DNA from: Thalassospira lucentensis
GTDB taxonomy: Bacteria > Pseudomonadota > Alphaproteobacteria > Rhodospirillales > Thalassospiraceae
Assembly (NCBI RefSeq): GCF_011806425.1
Contig: NZ_JAATOV010000003.1
Location: forward strand, 434,001-498,000
Reading direction: 5' to 3'
Length of the DNA: 64,000 bases
Shown here: positions 53,178 to 61,807 of the stretch, piece after piece
Numbering within the stretch: the first letter of the stretch is position 1
Layout of the letters: every line of letters begins with the position of its first letter
Made by a program: the position numbers and the translations under genes
The notes under the pieces: generated by a model
The model's database searches: none
Seen by the model: the letters and a program-made list of their open reading frames with translations, nothing else
Told to the model about the DNA's origin: nothing

Positions 53178-53579
53178 ATGTCGGATGCAATCATGCGCAA
53201 AAGCTTTACGGTGGTGTGTGTCCGCACGACCGGAGAAGAGCGGGAGCTGGAAACCGTTCCAGACTTCAATGCGGCGGTTAACACCGCCAAAGAAGCGCTG
53301 ACCAATAAGAAAAACAGCGAAGTCCGCGTTGTTGAAAACAATTACGATTCCGCCACTCGCAAAGATAAAAAGCAGGTCGTTAAAATCTTTGTCGCGGAAA
53401 CTTCGCGATCAGGTGGTTCGCACGGTTCTGGCGCACGCCGGAAACCCGACCATTCAAACACCCCCCGCCCGATGAGCCGCGAAGTCGCAAACAAAGCCAG
53501 CAAAAGCATTGCTTACCTTGTCATGGCGGCCACTGTGATGGTCGTTCTGATTGCCATTATCGTCACACTTGTTGATTAG
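53178..53579 (+). CDS. small tail-anchored membrane protein, function unknown
   Basis: I do not recognise this 133-residue protein. Residues 1-75 look like a compact alpha/beta domain, residues 76-105 are a basic Ser/Gly/Arg linker, and residues 108-132 form a C-terminal membrane helix (SIAYLVMAATVMVVLIAIIVTLV). This is a tail-anchor topology. An AAAGGGAG site lies 12 bases upstream. Confidence 0.7.
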   Translation: MSDAIMRKSFTVVCVRTTGEERELETVPDFNAAVNTAKEALTNKKNSEVRVVENNYDSATRKDKKQVVKIFVAETSRSGGSHGSGARRKPDHSNTPRPMSREVANKASKSIAYLVMAATVMVVLIAIIVTLVD

Positions 53580-53793
53580 CATCAGGACCTAAGCAACCAA
53601 TCGCCCCCGCGCCGTAAGCCTGGCTTTGCTTAGATCTTTTGCCCCCAACTATTGCCGTATCATCACCTTTCACCGATCCGCGACACTGCGTGCGCGGTGC
53701 TTGACAGTATACCGAGTGATTGCGACAGTTGCCTTTCCCCGCAAAGGGCAATAAACAATCGTATATGCAATTACAGTGATCATCAGGTGAAGT

Positions 53794-55188
53794 GTGAAAA
53801 TCAGGTCTGCGGAAACCGTCGGTAAATCATCGCGAACAAAGGGTTGGTTGACGATCGCAGCGCTTATCCCGCTTTTGGCGGGGTGCAGTTCATCTGACAT
53901 GTCTGGTTTCTGGTTTGGCAGCGACGATCAAACACGGTCATCGTCCTCGGAAATGCCAGCTGATACGACCGATGGCGAACGCGTCGCCCTTGATCGCGCG
54001 GCCTGCGGATTGTTTTTCAATCAGGACCCAGTCCCCGCCGCAGTAAACAATGCAGCCGCCGCGCCCGATGCACGGCCCATATCCCTTGATGCCACGCCGC
54101 AAGATAATCTGCTTAAGGCGATTTCATATGATCTGGACGGCGATTATGAAGATGCCCGCCGACTTTATGTCTGGCTGACTGCGTCATCGCCGGATGTGAA
54201 AATTGATCTGGATTGCGGCCATGGCATTCACCTTTCGGGCAGCATCACCAGCTTGGCGCAGCGCCGTCTGGCAGCCCTTGATACCAGCAAACCACAATTT
54301 GCCCGTTCTGAGGAAATCGAAACCGCAGTGGCGACCGCGACCGTTGCCCCTGGTCCCGACCTTCCGAACCCGCCGCAGGTCAAACGCAATCTTGATTTTT
54401 ACAAGCAAGGTGGCGTGGTGGATGCGGAGCCAGAAGACCGCACGTCGTTCAGCCCACGCATGGATATGCCGGTTAGCGAAAACACAGCCCGTCTGACATC
54501 GGTTGATAAGCGCGGAACATCGCCATCAGAAGCCGCCAATGTCGCAGAGCCGGTCATTCCAGAGCCAAAGCCAAGCGAGGCGGTTGTCGCTGCCCCCACC
54601 CCGACTGAGGCCGCGCCAGAAGCAACAAAGGCAGCCGAGCCTGAGCCCGCATCACCGTCAGGATATTCTGGACCCGCCGACGAGATGACGGCACCGAGCA
54701 TTGCCGGATCGCAGGAAGGCACGAACCATAGCGGAGTGGTTGTTCAAACCAATTCCCGCCCCATCGAGCAAGGCACGCTGGAAATTGATGAGGACGCACC
54801 AGCAACGACCATGATCGAAGTGCCGATGGCATCGAAGGCCGCGCCAGAAGCAGCGACAGCGGAGCCAGTGGCAACAGCCGCACCCGCGCAGCAGCCCGCA
54901 CCCCAAGCAGCAGCAGCAGTCGCGCCAAATGCGCCCTACTACACCGTGCAGCTTGCAGCCTATCGGTCGCGGGAACGTGCGGAGGCCGCATGGCCCAAGT
55001 TTCAGTCACGATCAAACGGCGTTCTGAGTTCTGCCGCGCATGAGGTCACAACCATTGTGATTGATGGCAAGGGCCTGTTTTTCCGTTTGATGACCGGACA
55101 ATATGCGGGCAAAAGCGACGCCAGTCAGGCATGCAGCACACTTAAAGCGCAAGGTGTTGATTGCCTGATCCGACGGGTAACGCCTTAA
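53794..55188 (+). CDS. SPOR-domain lipoprotein
   Basis: The 464 residues begin at a GTG with AGGTGA upstream. A signal sequence ends in the lipobox LLAGC at about residue 31, so the protein is expected to be lipid-anchored. Residues 85-135 contain a Sel1-like segment (NLLKAISYDLDGDYEDARRLYVWLTA). A long Ala/Pro/Glu linker (about 250-375) leads to a C-terminal SPOR domain (APYYTVQLAAYRSRERAEAAW to the end) that binds septal peptidoglycan. This is the second SPOR protein in the window. Confidence 0.87.
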   Translation: MKIRSAETVGKSSRTKGWLTIAALIPLLAGCSSSDMSGFWFGSDDQTRSSSSEMPADTTDGERVALDRAACGLFFNQDPVPAAVNNAAAAPDARPISLDATPQDNLLKAISYDLDGDYEDARRLYVWLTASSPDVKIDLDCGHGIHLSGSITSLAQRRLAALDTSKPQFARSEEIETAVATATVAPGPDLPNPPQVKRNLDFYKQGGVVDAEPEDRTSFSPRMDMPVSENTARLTSVDKRGTSPSEAANVAEPVIPEPKPSEAVVAAPTPTEAAPEATKAAEPEPASPSGYSGPADEMTAPSIAGSQEGTNHSGVVVQTNSRPIEQGTLEIDEDAPATTMIEVPMASKAAPEAATAEPVATAAPAQQPAPQAAAAVAPNAPYYTVQLAAYRSRERAEAAWPKFQSRSNGVLSSAAHEVTTIVIDGKGLFFRLMTGQYAGKSDASQACSTLKAQGVDCLIRRVTP

Positions 55189-55198
55189 TCCACGGCCC

Positions 55199-55567
55199 TT
55201 AACGATCAATCGCGGACTTTGCGTCGGTGTGGACTGTCAGTGTGGATGTATTTTTCCGGCGCAGACGCAGCAACACGTCCGGGCGGGTGCGATGTCCGTG
55301 TTTTCGAAGGAATTTCGGCAATCGGGCCATCAGGTATTCGACTTTGGCGTTGTGGCGATAATGGCGCCATCGCATGAATTGGATAAAGCGTCGGGTACGT
55401 TTTGACCCAGCAGCCAACATCGGAATTCCCGCAGCCAGAAAAACCATGCCAAAAAACGGCGGCGGCAAGGGCAAAAACACCAGCCCGATGACAAGACACA
55501 GAATGCCGCCGATCATTAAAATCGTCGATTTTAACTGTTTAAGCCGCTTCGCCATCCATTCGGCCAT
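55199..55567 (-). CDS. small two-helix membrane protein, PGPGW-like
   Basis: A 122-residue protein with a basic start ([13 protein letters not shown]), two membrane helices (about 14-33 and 39-55) joined by PLPPPFFG, and a very basic cytoplasmic tail. The Pro-rich hinge resembles PGPGW/DUF454 small membrane proteins, but the match is weak. The ATG at 55567 has AAGGA six bases upstream; a longer frame from 55723 would run antisense into the msrA leader. Confidence 0.6.
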   Translation of the reverse strand: MAEWMAKRLKQLKSTILMIGGILCLVIGLVFLPLPPPFFGMVFLAAGIPMLAAGSKRTRRFIQFMRWRHYRHNAKVEYLMARLPKFLRKHGHRTRPDVLLRLRRKNTSTLTVHTDAKSAIDR

Positions 55568-55737
55568 CGATTTCCTTAAAGATCGTATCGCGGTTGGGCG
55601 ATGCGGAACATGGCAAATTATGGTTGGCGGACGTCCCGTTTCCAAAAGAACGTTCAAAGACATTTTACCATCAGGGGAATTGCTATTGCCGCGCTGTGAG
55701 CTACATTGCAGAACAGAAAACAAAATTTGATCAGGTG

Positions 55738-56388
55738 ATGAAAATGCTTTCCGCGCTTATGTCTGATAAATCGAAAATGCCGACCGCCGAAACGGCCCTG
55801 CCCGGCCGCGATGAAGAAATTCCGGTTTCGGACCGTCATGTTGTGACCGGAAACCCGATCAAGGGCCCATTTCCCGATGGTCTTGAGACCGCGGTATTTG
55901 GCATGGGATGTTTCTGGGGTGCTGAACGGTTGTTCTGGAAAATTCCGGGCGTTTACAGCACGGCTGTTGGCTATGCCGGTGGTTTTACCAAGAACCCGAC
56001 CTATCGCGAGGTATGTGGCGGTATGACCGGCCACGCCGAAGTCGTTTTGGTGGTGTTTGATCCAAGTGTGGTTTCCTATACGTCACTGTTGAAAGTGTTT
56101 TGGGAAAGCCACGATCCGACCCAGGGCATGCGCCAAGGCAATGACATCGGCACCCAGTATCGTTCAACCATCTATACGATGAATGATGCGCAGGCCGAAG
56201 CCGCCGAAACGTCGCGCGCACAGTATCTTGACGCGCTTGGCAAAGCCGGGCTTTCAGATATCACAACTGAAATCACCGCAGCCCCGACCTTCTATTATGC
56301 CGAAGATTTCCATCAGCAATATCTGCATAAAAATCCGGATGGATATTGCGGAATTGGTGGCACCGGCGTTTCGTGCCCCGGCATGTAA
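55738..56388 (+). CDS. msrA: peptide methionine sulfoxide reductase A
   Basis: MsrA reduces methionine-S-sulfoxide in proteins. The catalytic cysteine is in [41 protein letters not shown] and [23 protein letters not shown] are the other family blocks. C-terminal cysteines (YCGIG and VSCPG) can resolve the disulfide. I start at the ATG at 55738 (216 residues) behind AGGTG; the frame is open further upstream without a family match. Confidence 0.93.
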   Translation: MKMLSALMSDKSKMPTAETALPGRDEEIPVSDRHVVTGNPIKGPFPDGLETAVFGMGCFWGAERLFWKIPGVYSTAVGYAGGFTKNPTYREVCGGMTGHAEVVLVVFDPSVVSYTSLLKVFWESHDPTQGMRQGNDIGTQYRSTIYTMNDAQAEAAETSRAQYLDALGKAGLSDITTEITAAPTFYYAEDFHQQYLHKNPDGYCGIGGTGVSCPGM

Positions 56389-56406
56389 TGCTGCCCTTAA
56401 AGTCAT

Positions 56407-56446
56407 GTCCTTTCACCGCCACGCGCGTGGTAAAAGGACGTTTTTG
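56407..56446 (+). terminator. intrinsic terminator after msrA
   Basis: GTCCTTTCACC pairs with GGTAAAAGGAC with one mismatch, followed by GTTTTTG. Confidence 0.75.
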
Positions 56447-56451
56447 ACCAT

Positions 56452-57213
56452 CTAGACTGGCATGCCGCCATATTCGCGGCTTAGATCGGCACAGACCCGC
56501 CTGATTTTCAGGCCAAACTGTTCAATCCGGTCATTTGGAATGCGCGCTGCTGGCCCCGATAGTGACAAGGCGGCAATTGGCGTTCCGGTTTCATCACGCA
56601 CCACCCCCGCCACACAGCGCAGACCAACGGCGTGTTCTTCGTCATCAAGGGCATAGCCAAGCTGACGCGAACGTTCCAAATCCTTTTTAAGGGCTGTTTT
56701 GGTGGTCAGGGTACGCTCTGTGACCTTTGGCAGGCCGTGGGCTTCTATGACGGCGAGAAGTTCCTCGTCGGGCAGAAACGCAAGTAACGCCTTGCCCACG
56801 CCGGAACAATGCATCAAGGCACGCCGCCCCGGCGTAACAAGGGCGCGCATCATTTTGCGGCATTCGACTTGCGACAGGAAAATGACCTCCCCCCCGTCGG
56901 CGACCGCAAGATTGACGGTTTCGCCGCTGTCTTCCATCAAGGCGCGCATATAAGGCCGGGCGATTTGGCTTAGATTGCGGTTTTTGGTGAAGGCGTTTCC
57001 AACACTAAAGGCCTGAACACCGACGAACCACAAGGTGCGTTCGCTATCAAACGCGACGTAACGTTCATGTTGCATGGTGGTCAGCAGGCGATGCACGGTT
57101 GAGGGAGGTAATTTAACCTGACCCGCAATTTCGGTCAGCGTCATGCCATCGTCGCTTTCGGCAAGCGCATTTAGGATGCTTAACGCCCTGACCAGTGACT
57201 GTACCTGCTGCAT
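56452..57213 (-). CDS. IclR family transcriptional regulator
   Basis: The 253-residue protein has an N-terminal winged helix (LVRALSILNALAESDDGMTLTEIAGQVKLPPSTVHRLLTTM) and a C-terminal IclR effector domain (GETVNLAVADGGEVIFLSQV, ALMHCSGVGKALLAFLP, GLRCVAGVVRDETGTPIAALSLSGP). The effector and targets are unknown. No catabolic operon is adjacent, and it is followed upstream by a 71-bp gap to a membrane protein on the same strand. Confidence 0.92.
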   Translation of the reverse strand: MQQVQSLVRALSILNALAESDDGMTLTEIAGQVKLPPSTVHRLLTTMQHERYVAFDSERTLWFVGVQAFSVGNAFTKNRNLSQIARPYMRALMEDSGETVNLAVADGGEVIFLSQVECRKMMRALVTPGRRALMHCSGVGKALLAFLPDEELLAVIEAHGLPKVTERTLTTKTALKKDLERSRQLGYALDDEEHAVGLRCVAGVVRDETGTPIAALSLSGPAARIPNDRIEQFGLKIRRVCADLSREYGGMPV

Positions 57214-57284
57214 GCAGATTGAACTCCCCTGAGATGGCCGCGTTTTGGGCCATTATTATCGTTTTATCCCCTGATCATATGAAA

Positions 57285-58097
57285 TCAGCCCGGTGCTTGC
57301 ACGGACTTTCGCCGCAGCCAGACGAAAGTGGAATAAGCAATCAGATACACCGTCGCGATGCCAAATGCCGCCAATGTACCAAGCGTAAGCCCGATCACCG
57401 GGTACGCCAGCGACACGGTCACGACATAGACCCAAAGTGCGCCCATCCCGCGCGGGAAGTTACGGATCAAGGTATGAACGGGTGCGGTGCCATAGGTAAA
57501 ATGCAAGATCAGCATGATCGGATACAAGGTCACCGGGAAGCCCGATAACAGCCCCGCCCAGCGCGGCCCGATCCAGGCGGCAAGGCCACTGATGACAAGG
57601 AGGATGACCGCAGCCAACGCCGCACGCAGCAGCACAACCGATTTGGTCAGGCGAACGCGGTTTAAGATGACTTGATTTTCGATTTTCCGAAACAGCACCA
57701 GTGCGACAAAAATGCCAACCAGCAAGATCAAGGCCGCCTGTGTTAGCGACATCTGGGCAAGCTGAAACAGCCAAGAAACGCCCAGAAACGCAGCAAAGCC
57801 CGACAGCGAGCACAGCAGAATTTGCGGCAAGACCGGAAGCGTCCCCAAAACCCGTGATGCCAGAAAATAGGCATAAAGAAACGACAAGGTCGCGATCAAC
57901 CCGGGCAGCGCATATACCGCACTTTTGCTGGCGAATTCGATGCCCTGCTCAATGCCTATGAAATACAGCAAGATTGCCGTTCCCAAAGGATAGCCGGCCA
58001 AAACACCGGCAACGCGTGGGCCGGCACGTTCGGCCAGAACCGACAGGCCAAGGACCACGCCAATCGAAACTGCCAGCTTGGCCAAAATCAGCGTCAC
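57285..58097 (-). CDS. integral membrane protein with internal duplication
   Basis: A 270-residue protein with about eight membrane helices. Two similar segments are visible, AGPRVAGVLAGYPLGTAILL near residue 25 and IGPRWAGLLSGFPVTLYPIM near residue 177, so it probably arose by duplication of a four-helix half. The GPR-x-AGxLxG-x-P motif recalls GlpM-like small membrane proteins, which is inference. A GTG start has GGAGG upstream. Transport is possible; the substrate is unknown. Confidence 0.7.
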   Translation of the reverse strand: MTLILAKLAVSIGVVLGLSVLAERAGPRVAGVLAGYPLGTAILLYFIGIEQGIEFASKSAVYALPGLIATLSFLYAYFLASRVLGTLPVLPQILLCSLSGFAAFLGVSWLFQLAQMSLTQAALILLVGIFVALVLFRKIENQVILNRVRLTKSVVLLRAALAAVILLVISGLAAWIGPRWAGLLSGFPVTLYPIMLILHFTYGTAPVHTLIRNFPRGMGALWVYVVTVSLAYPVIGLTLGTLAAFGIATVYLIAYSTFVWLRRKSVQAPG

Positions 58098-58376
58098 GCA
58101 AGCCTCCGTCGCCCTGTGTCCGGGCTGTCAAAAACAATTTATCGATAATCTGTCTATATCGCTATCTCCTTTGCGGTGATTAGACAAGCACGAACCAATC
58201 GCGATAGATACAATGATCGGTTGTGCGACCGCGAATGCAGCGGCGACGCACACTGTTTTTGGAGAGCGGGACTGTGCTGGGGGGTGGCTTTAACCGTCGG
58301 TCTCAATATGCGTGGCCCAAACGCAAAAAAGGGCGGGAATTGCTTCCCGCCCCCATTTTGTGAATGTCAAGCGGCC
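58098..58376. other. gap with the terminator of the soluble chemoreceptor gene
   Basis: No gene is supported. Read leftward, GGGCGGGAA/TTCCCGCCC (58331-58352) is followed by TTTTTTG, ending transcription from 58377-59474. Confidence 0.75.
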
Positions 58377-59474
58377 CTAAAGCGCCATCTGTGGGCGTTT
58401 TACAAATCCGGCATTCTTATTGACCTTATTGACGCCCGGCCGATTGGCCTGCACGGCGTCTTTTTGTGATGGTTTCTGAATGATCACACCGCGCCAGCCA
58501 AGGCCCTTATAGGTTTCAAAACCGGGCGTTAACGCATAAGCAACGATGCTGTCATCATCAAGCAGGTAGGATCCCTTCTCCGCCCCATTTAGACGCAGCG
58601 AAAGGGCTTCGCCGTTTTTGATTTTCTTATCCGAGGACGCGATCACTTTGTTATCGCGATCCACAATCAAGATGGTTGTGCGTTCAAGTTCTTCGGGCGG
58701 CAGATTAATCGAATGGACGACGGAATCTGCCTGAGCTTCCCAATCAAAGAAGATGCCCATTGCACCGATGATTTCGCCGTCAACTTCACCGCCTGCGCGA
58801 ACGGCGGTTGCGTAGGTGGCGACTTGTTTACCGCCAAGCTGTTCATTGGTTTCAATGTCGGCAACGGCATATTCGCCGCCGTCATGGGTGCCCATGGCCT
58901 GTCGGAACCAACCAGCCGAGCTGACATCTAGACCTGCGACGGCGTAACGATCCGGTCGGCCATTGGCAATCACCCGCCCGTGACGATCCGCAATCCAAAG
59001 ATCCAGATAGACGGTGTAGGAATCCAGAATGACCCCAAGGCGTTTTGAGGCCCACGTGACGGCTTTGGGATCGTCAACCTTAACGCAGCCATCGACAACG
59101 GCACTGTCGGTGGCCCACCAACGCACGTCACAGCTGCGTTCATAAAGATTTCGGTCGATCAATTCGATCACATACAAGGCAAGATCAGACAAGCGCGATC
59201 CGCGCACGGTTTGGGCCGTGGCGCGCAGATCATGTGCTTCGTCGGCAAACAGCCCCTGTAGTTCGGTCGCGATGGATGTGATTTGCTGAGAAATATTGGT
59301 GACCTCGTTGGCCACCACGGCAAACCCGCGGCCCGCGTCCCCGGCACGGGCGGCTTCGATCAGGGCGTTCATGGCCAGCATCTTGGCCAATTTGGTGACA
59401 TTTTGAATTTCACCGACTTTGGCCGTCGTCAGGTCAGACATTTTGGTAGCAGCGTTGAGAATGCGTTCTGGCAT
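58377..59474 (-). CDS. soluble chemoreceptor-like protein with inverted MCP-Cache order
   Basis: The 365 residues contain a short methyl-accepting signalling segment at the N-terminus (residues 14-75, [30 protein letters not shown]) followed by a Cache-type ligand-binding domain (about 95-330, with YLDLWIADRHGRVIANG, AGWFRQAMGTHDGGEYAVADI and GIFFDWEAQADSVV). No membrane helix or signal peptide is present, so it should be cytosolic. In usual receptors the sensor comes first. An AAGGAA site precedes the ATG. Confidence 0.82.
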   Translation of the reverse strand: MPERILNAATKMSDLTTAKVGEIQNVTKLAKMLAMNALIEAARAGDAGRGFAVVANEVTNISQQITSIATELQGLFADEAHDLRATAQTVRGSRLSDLALYVIELIDRNLYERSCDVRWWATDSAVVDGCVKVDDPKAVTWASKRLGVILDSYTVYLDLWIADRHGRVIANGRPDRYAVAGLDVSSAGWFRQAMGTHDGGEYAVADIETNEQLGGKQVATYATAVRAGGEVDGEIIGAMGIFFDWEAQADSVVHSINLPPEELERTTILIVDRDNKVIASSDKKIKNGEALSLRLNGAEKGSYLLDDDSIVAYALTPGFETYKGLGWRGVIIQKPSQKDAVQANRPGVNKVNKNAGFVKRPQMAL

Positions 59475-59907
59475 GGCGTTATTCCTTGTTCTTGTGCTCT
59501 CCCCACCACAATCGTGGGTGCAAACCGCCAGCCTGACATCTCTATTTTTTAATCCACACGCTGCTTATGTACATAAATTACTTATATTTATCAGTCAGTT
59601 GCGCTTACATTCGATTTCGTTAAATAACCTTTTCCTAAGCGTCACAAATCAACGTACCACGAACCCTTAATACAAGAGTCGATTTTGCAAAAATCAACCT
59701 ATGCTTTCACCTATACGGAGCGCTATTACAAGCAAAACGCGTATTACATTAGAAGAGGTTCAATCTTTAAAATTTCGCATAAAATGCGACTCGCAGGTTC
59801 AATTTCGCGATGAAACAGCAAAACAGACTGCTTCTTGCTGCGCTTCGTGAATGAAAATTGCAGAACCTGTGGGATGACCAATGCGCCCTGCCCGCGGCAA
59901 ATGGCGC
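59475..59907. other. AT-rich non-coding gap
   Basis: I find no supportable gene. It contains the promoter of the soluble chemoreceptor, a TCGCAT/ATGCGA hairpin (59775-59789) and a direct repeat AGGTTCAAT on each side of it (about 59755 and 59795). Confidence 0.45.
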
Positions 59908-60675
59908 TTATGCGGCGAAATGGATAATGCCGTCTGCCAGCAATTTTAAGCCGGTGATAAACAGCAGGCCGTAACATACGCGGTAAAACCACACGACATT
60001 GACCTTGTCATGCGCCCAAAGACCAAGCCATGTGCCAAACAGCGCGACGGGAATTAACACAACCGCCGTGCCCAGGTTTGACGCATCAAATTGCCCAAGG
60101 AACCAGTACGGGATCAGTTTGACGTAATTGACGACAATAAAGAACATCACCGTTGTGCCGACAAAGACAGATTTGTCCAATCGCTGGGGCAGCAGGAACA
60201 TCGAAACCGGCGGCCCACCGGCATGGGCGACAAAGCTTGTGAAGCCAGCCAAACCGCCCAGAACACTACCCTTGCCCCACGTTGCAGATTTGGGTGTGTC
60301 GCCTGCGTTTTTACCGCGCAGCCAGTGATCGAGGGTAAAGATGATCGCGATCGCCGCGATAATAAGCTTTACCGCCGCGACGCTAAGATAGCTAAAAGTC
60401 AGCGTCCCGACCAAAATGCCCAGCAATGCGGCGGGTACCAAGATCATCATGTTGCGCCGATCCCAGCGTTTGCGATAGGCCCAGACATTGGCCAGATCCA
60501 TCAAACACAGGATCGGCAGCATAATGGCCGCGGCGGCCTGCGGCGACACCGCAAGCGCCATCAATGGCACCGCCATCACCCCCAATCCACCACCAAAGCC
60601 GCTTTTTGACACGCCGGCAATCAGAACGGCCGGAATGCCAACAGCATAAAAGAACGGATCGGTGATGAATTCCAT
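59908..60675 (-). CDS. TauE/SafE family permease
   Basis: A 255-residue permease with about eight helices. The N-terminal SKSGFGGGLGVMAVPLMAL and the mid-protein GGLAGFTSFVAHAGGPPVSMFLLPQRLDK are the paired signature motifs of TauE/SafE, which move sulfite, sulfoacetate or related anions. I start at the ATG at 60675 behind GGAAG; the longest frame from 60804 overlaps moaB with unrelated residues. The substrate is not shown by the context. Confidence 0.88.
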   Translation of the reverse strand: MEFITDPFFYAVGIPAVLIAGVSKSGFGGGLGVMAVPLMALAVSPQAAAAIMLPILCLMDLANVWAYRKRWDRRNMMILVPAALLGILVGTLTFSYLSVAAVKLIIAAIAIIFTLDHWLRGKNAGDTPKSATWGKGSVLGGLAGFTSFVAHAGGPPVSMFLLPQRLDKSVFVGTTVMFFIVVNYVKLIPYWFLGQFDASNLGTAVVLIPVALFGTWLGLWAHDKVNVVWFYRVCYGLLFITGLKLLADGIIHFAA

Positions 60676-60761
60676 GGGGCTTCCAGTGTGATAAAGGCGG
60701 CTTGGATAAGCCAGCAGGACGAAAATGACGGCGCGCTGCGAGGACGCGCCTGTCGCAGAGC

Positions 60762-61292
60762 TTAGACTTCGGTCAGGCGCGGCATCAGTTCGACGAAGTT
60801 GCACGGGCGATGACGGATATCGAGTTGGTGATGCAAAATTCCATCCCAGGCATCCTTACATGCCCCGGTCGATCCGGGCAGCGCAAACATATATGTCCCA
60901 CGACAAACCCCTGCAGTGGCGCGCGATTGAACGGTTGAGGTGCCAATCGTTTGATAAGACAGCCAACGGAACAGCTCGCCAAAACCGGGGATTTCTTTTT
61001 CATAGAGCTTCCGGTGCGCTTCGACCGTGACATCGCGGCCGGTAACGCCGGTGCCGCCGGTTGTGATGATCACATCGACATCAGGCACATCACACCACGC
61101 GGACATCTGCTTAACCAGAACGTCCTGATCATCGGGCAGGATTTTCCGGTCAATCACGCAATGGCCTTTGTCGGTAATGCGCTTGGCCAGAACATCACCA
61201 GATGTGTCATTTGCCGCGGTGCGGGTGTCACTGACCGTCAGAACGGCAATGTTAATCGACACAAAAGTGCGGCTTTCATCAATACCAGCCAA
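60762..61292 (-). CDS. moaB: molybdenum cofactor biosynthesis protein B
   Basis: MoaB/Mog-type proteins adenylylate molybdopterin before metal insertion. ITTGGTGVTGRDVT and FALPGSTGACKDAWDGIL are the hallmark segments, in 176 residues. The start is a TTG with AGGAG eight bases upstream. It lies 87 bp before the TauE/SafE gene on the same strand. A sulfite-type permease beside a molybdenum gene is suggestive of sulfite oxidase metabolism, but no such enzyme is in the window. Confidence 0.92.
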   Translation of the reverse strand: MAGIDESRTFVSINIAVLTVSDTRTAANDTSGDVLAKRITDKGHCVIDRKILPDDQDVLVKQMSAWCDVPDVDVIITTGGTGVTGRDVTVEAHRKLYEKEIPGFGELFRWLSYQTIGTSTVQSRATAGVCRGTYMFALPGSTGACKDAWDGILHHQLDIRHRPCNFVELMPRLTEV

Positions 61293-61562
61293 GACGTTAT
61301 CTCCTATTTCGCAAACTACAAAGCCACCGTAATACGGCGGCCTGCAAGCGCAAGAGATTTCGTGATTACAAACAGATACCGAATGCAGCGCGAATCAGGA
61401 AGAAACAAAATACCGCCGTTTTCGGTTATATTATTATTCTGATACAGATAACAACGCGGAACCACACAAACTATTTTTCCCATCCCTAAAACAAACAATA
61501 ATCTATTAATAACAATATATTGAACTGATACCTATGACACCTCACTTTAGGAAATTTGATCG

Positions 61563-61579
61563 AATTGGTATTACCAATT
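61563..61579. promoter_or_regulatory. perfect GntR-type operator palindrome
   Basis: AATTGGTATTACCAATT matches the AATTGGT-N3-ACCAATT pattern known for PdhR/LldR-type FadR-family GntR repressors. It lies 229 bp before aacS and 271 bp from moaB, in a 515-bp region where I see no gene. Confidence 0.7.
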
Positions 61580-61807
61580 TACGACTTTGGCGTCACTATG
61601 GTTGCAGCGGGTTATTTTTCGGCTTAAAAAAGTGGTAAGAAGATACCTATTTAGCGTCCGCTCGGTCGCGCATATGGCACGAATGCCCTGCACCACCCCA
61701 AGGTGCCGCGCCGCGCCGCGCCCCCGCAGAACGACATATTCAACGATAAAAAAACACCACCGACACAGCATCCATATTCGTCACCGGCAGGAAACAAAGG
61801 ACACATC

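Noticed and set aside
59744..59992. An 82-codon leftward frame overlapping the TauE/SafE gene end
   Set aside because: It has no ribosome site, basic random-like composition and overlaps a strong gene.
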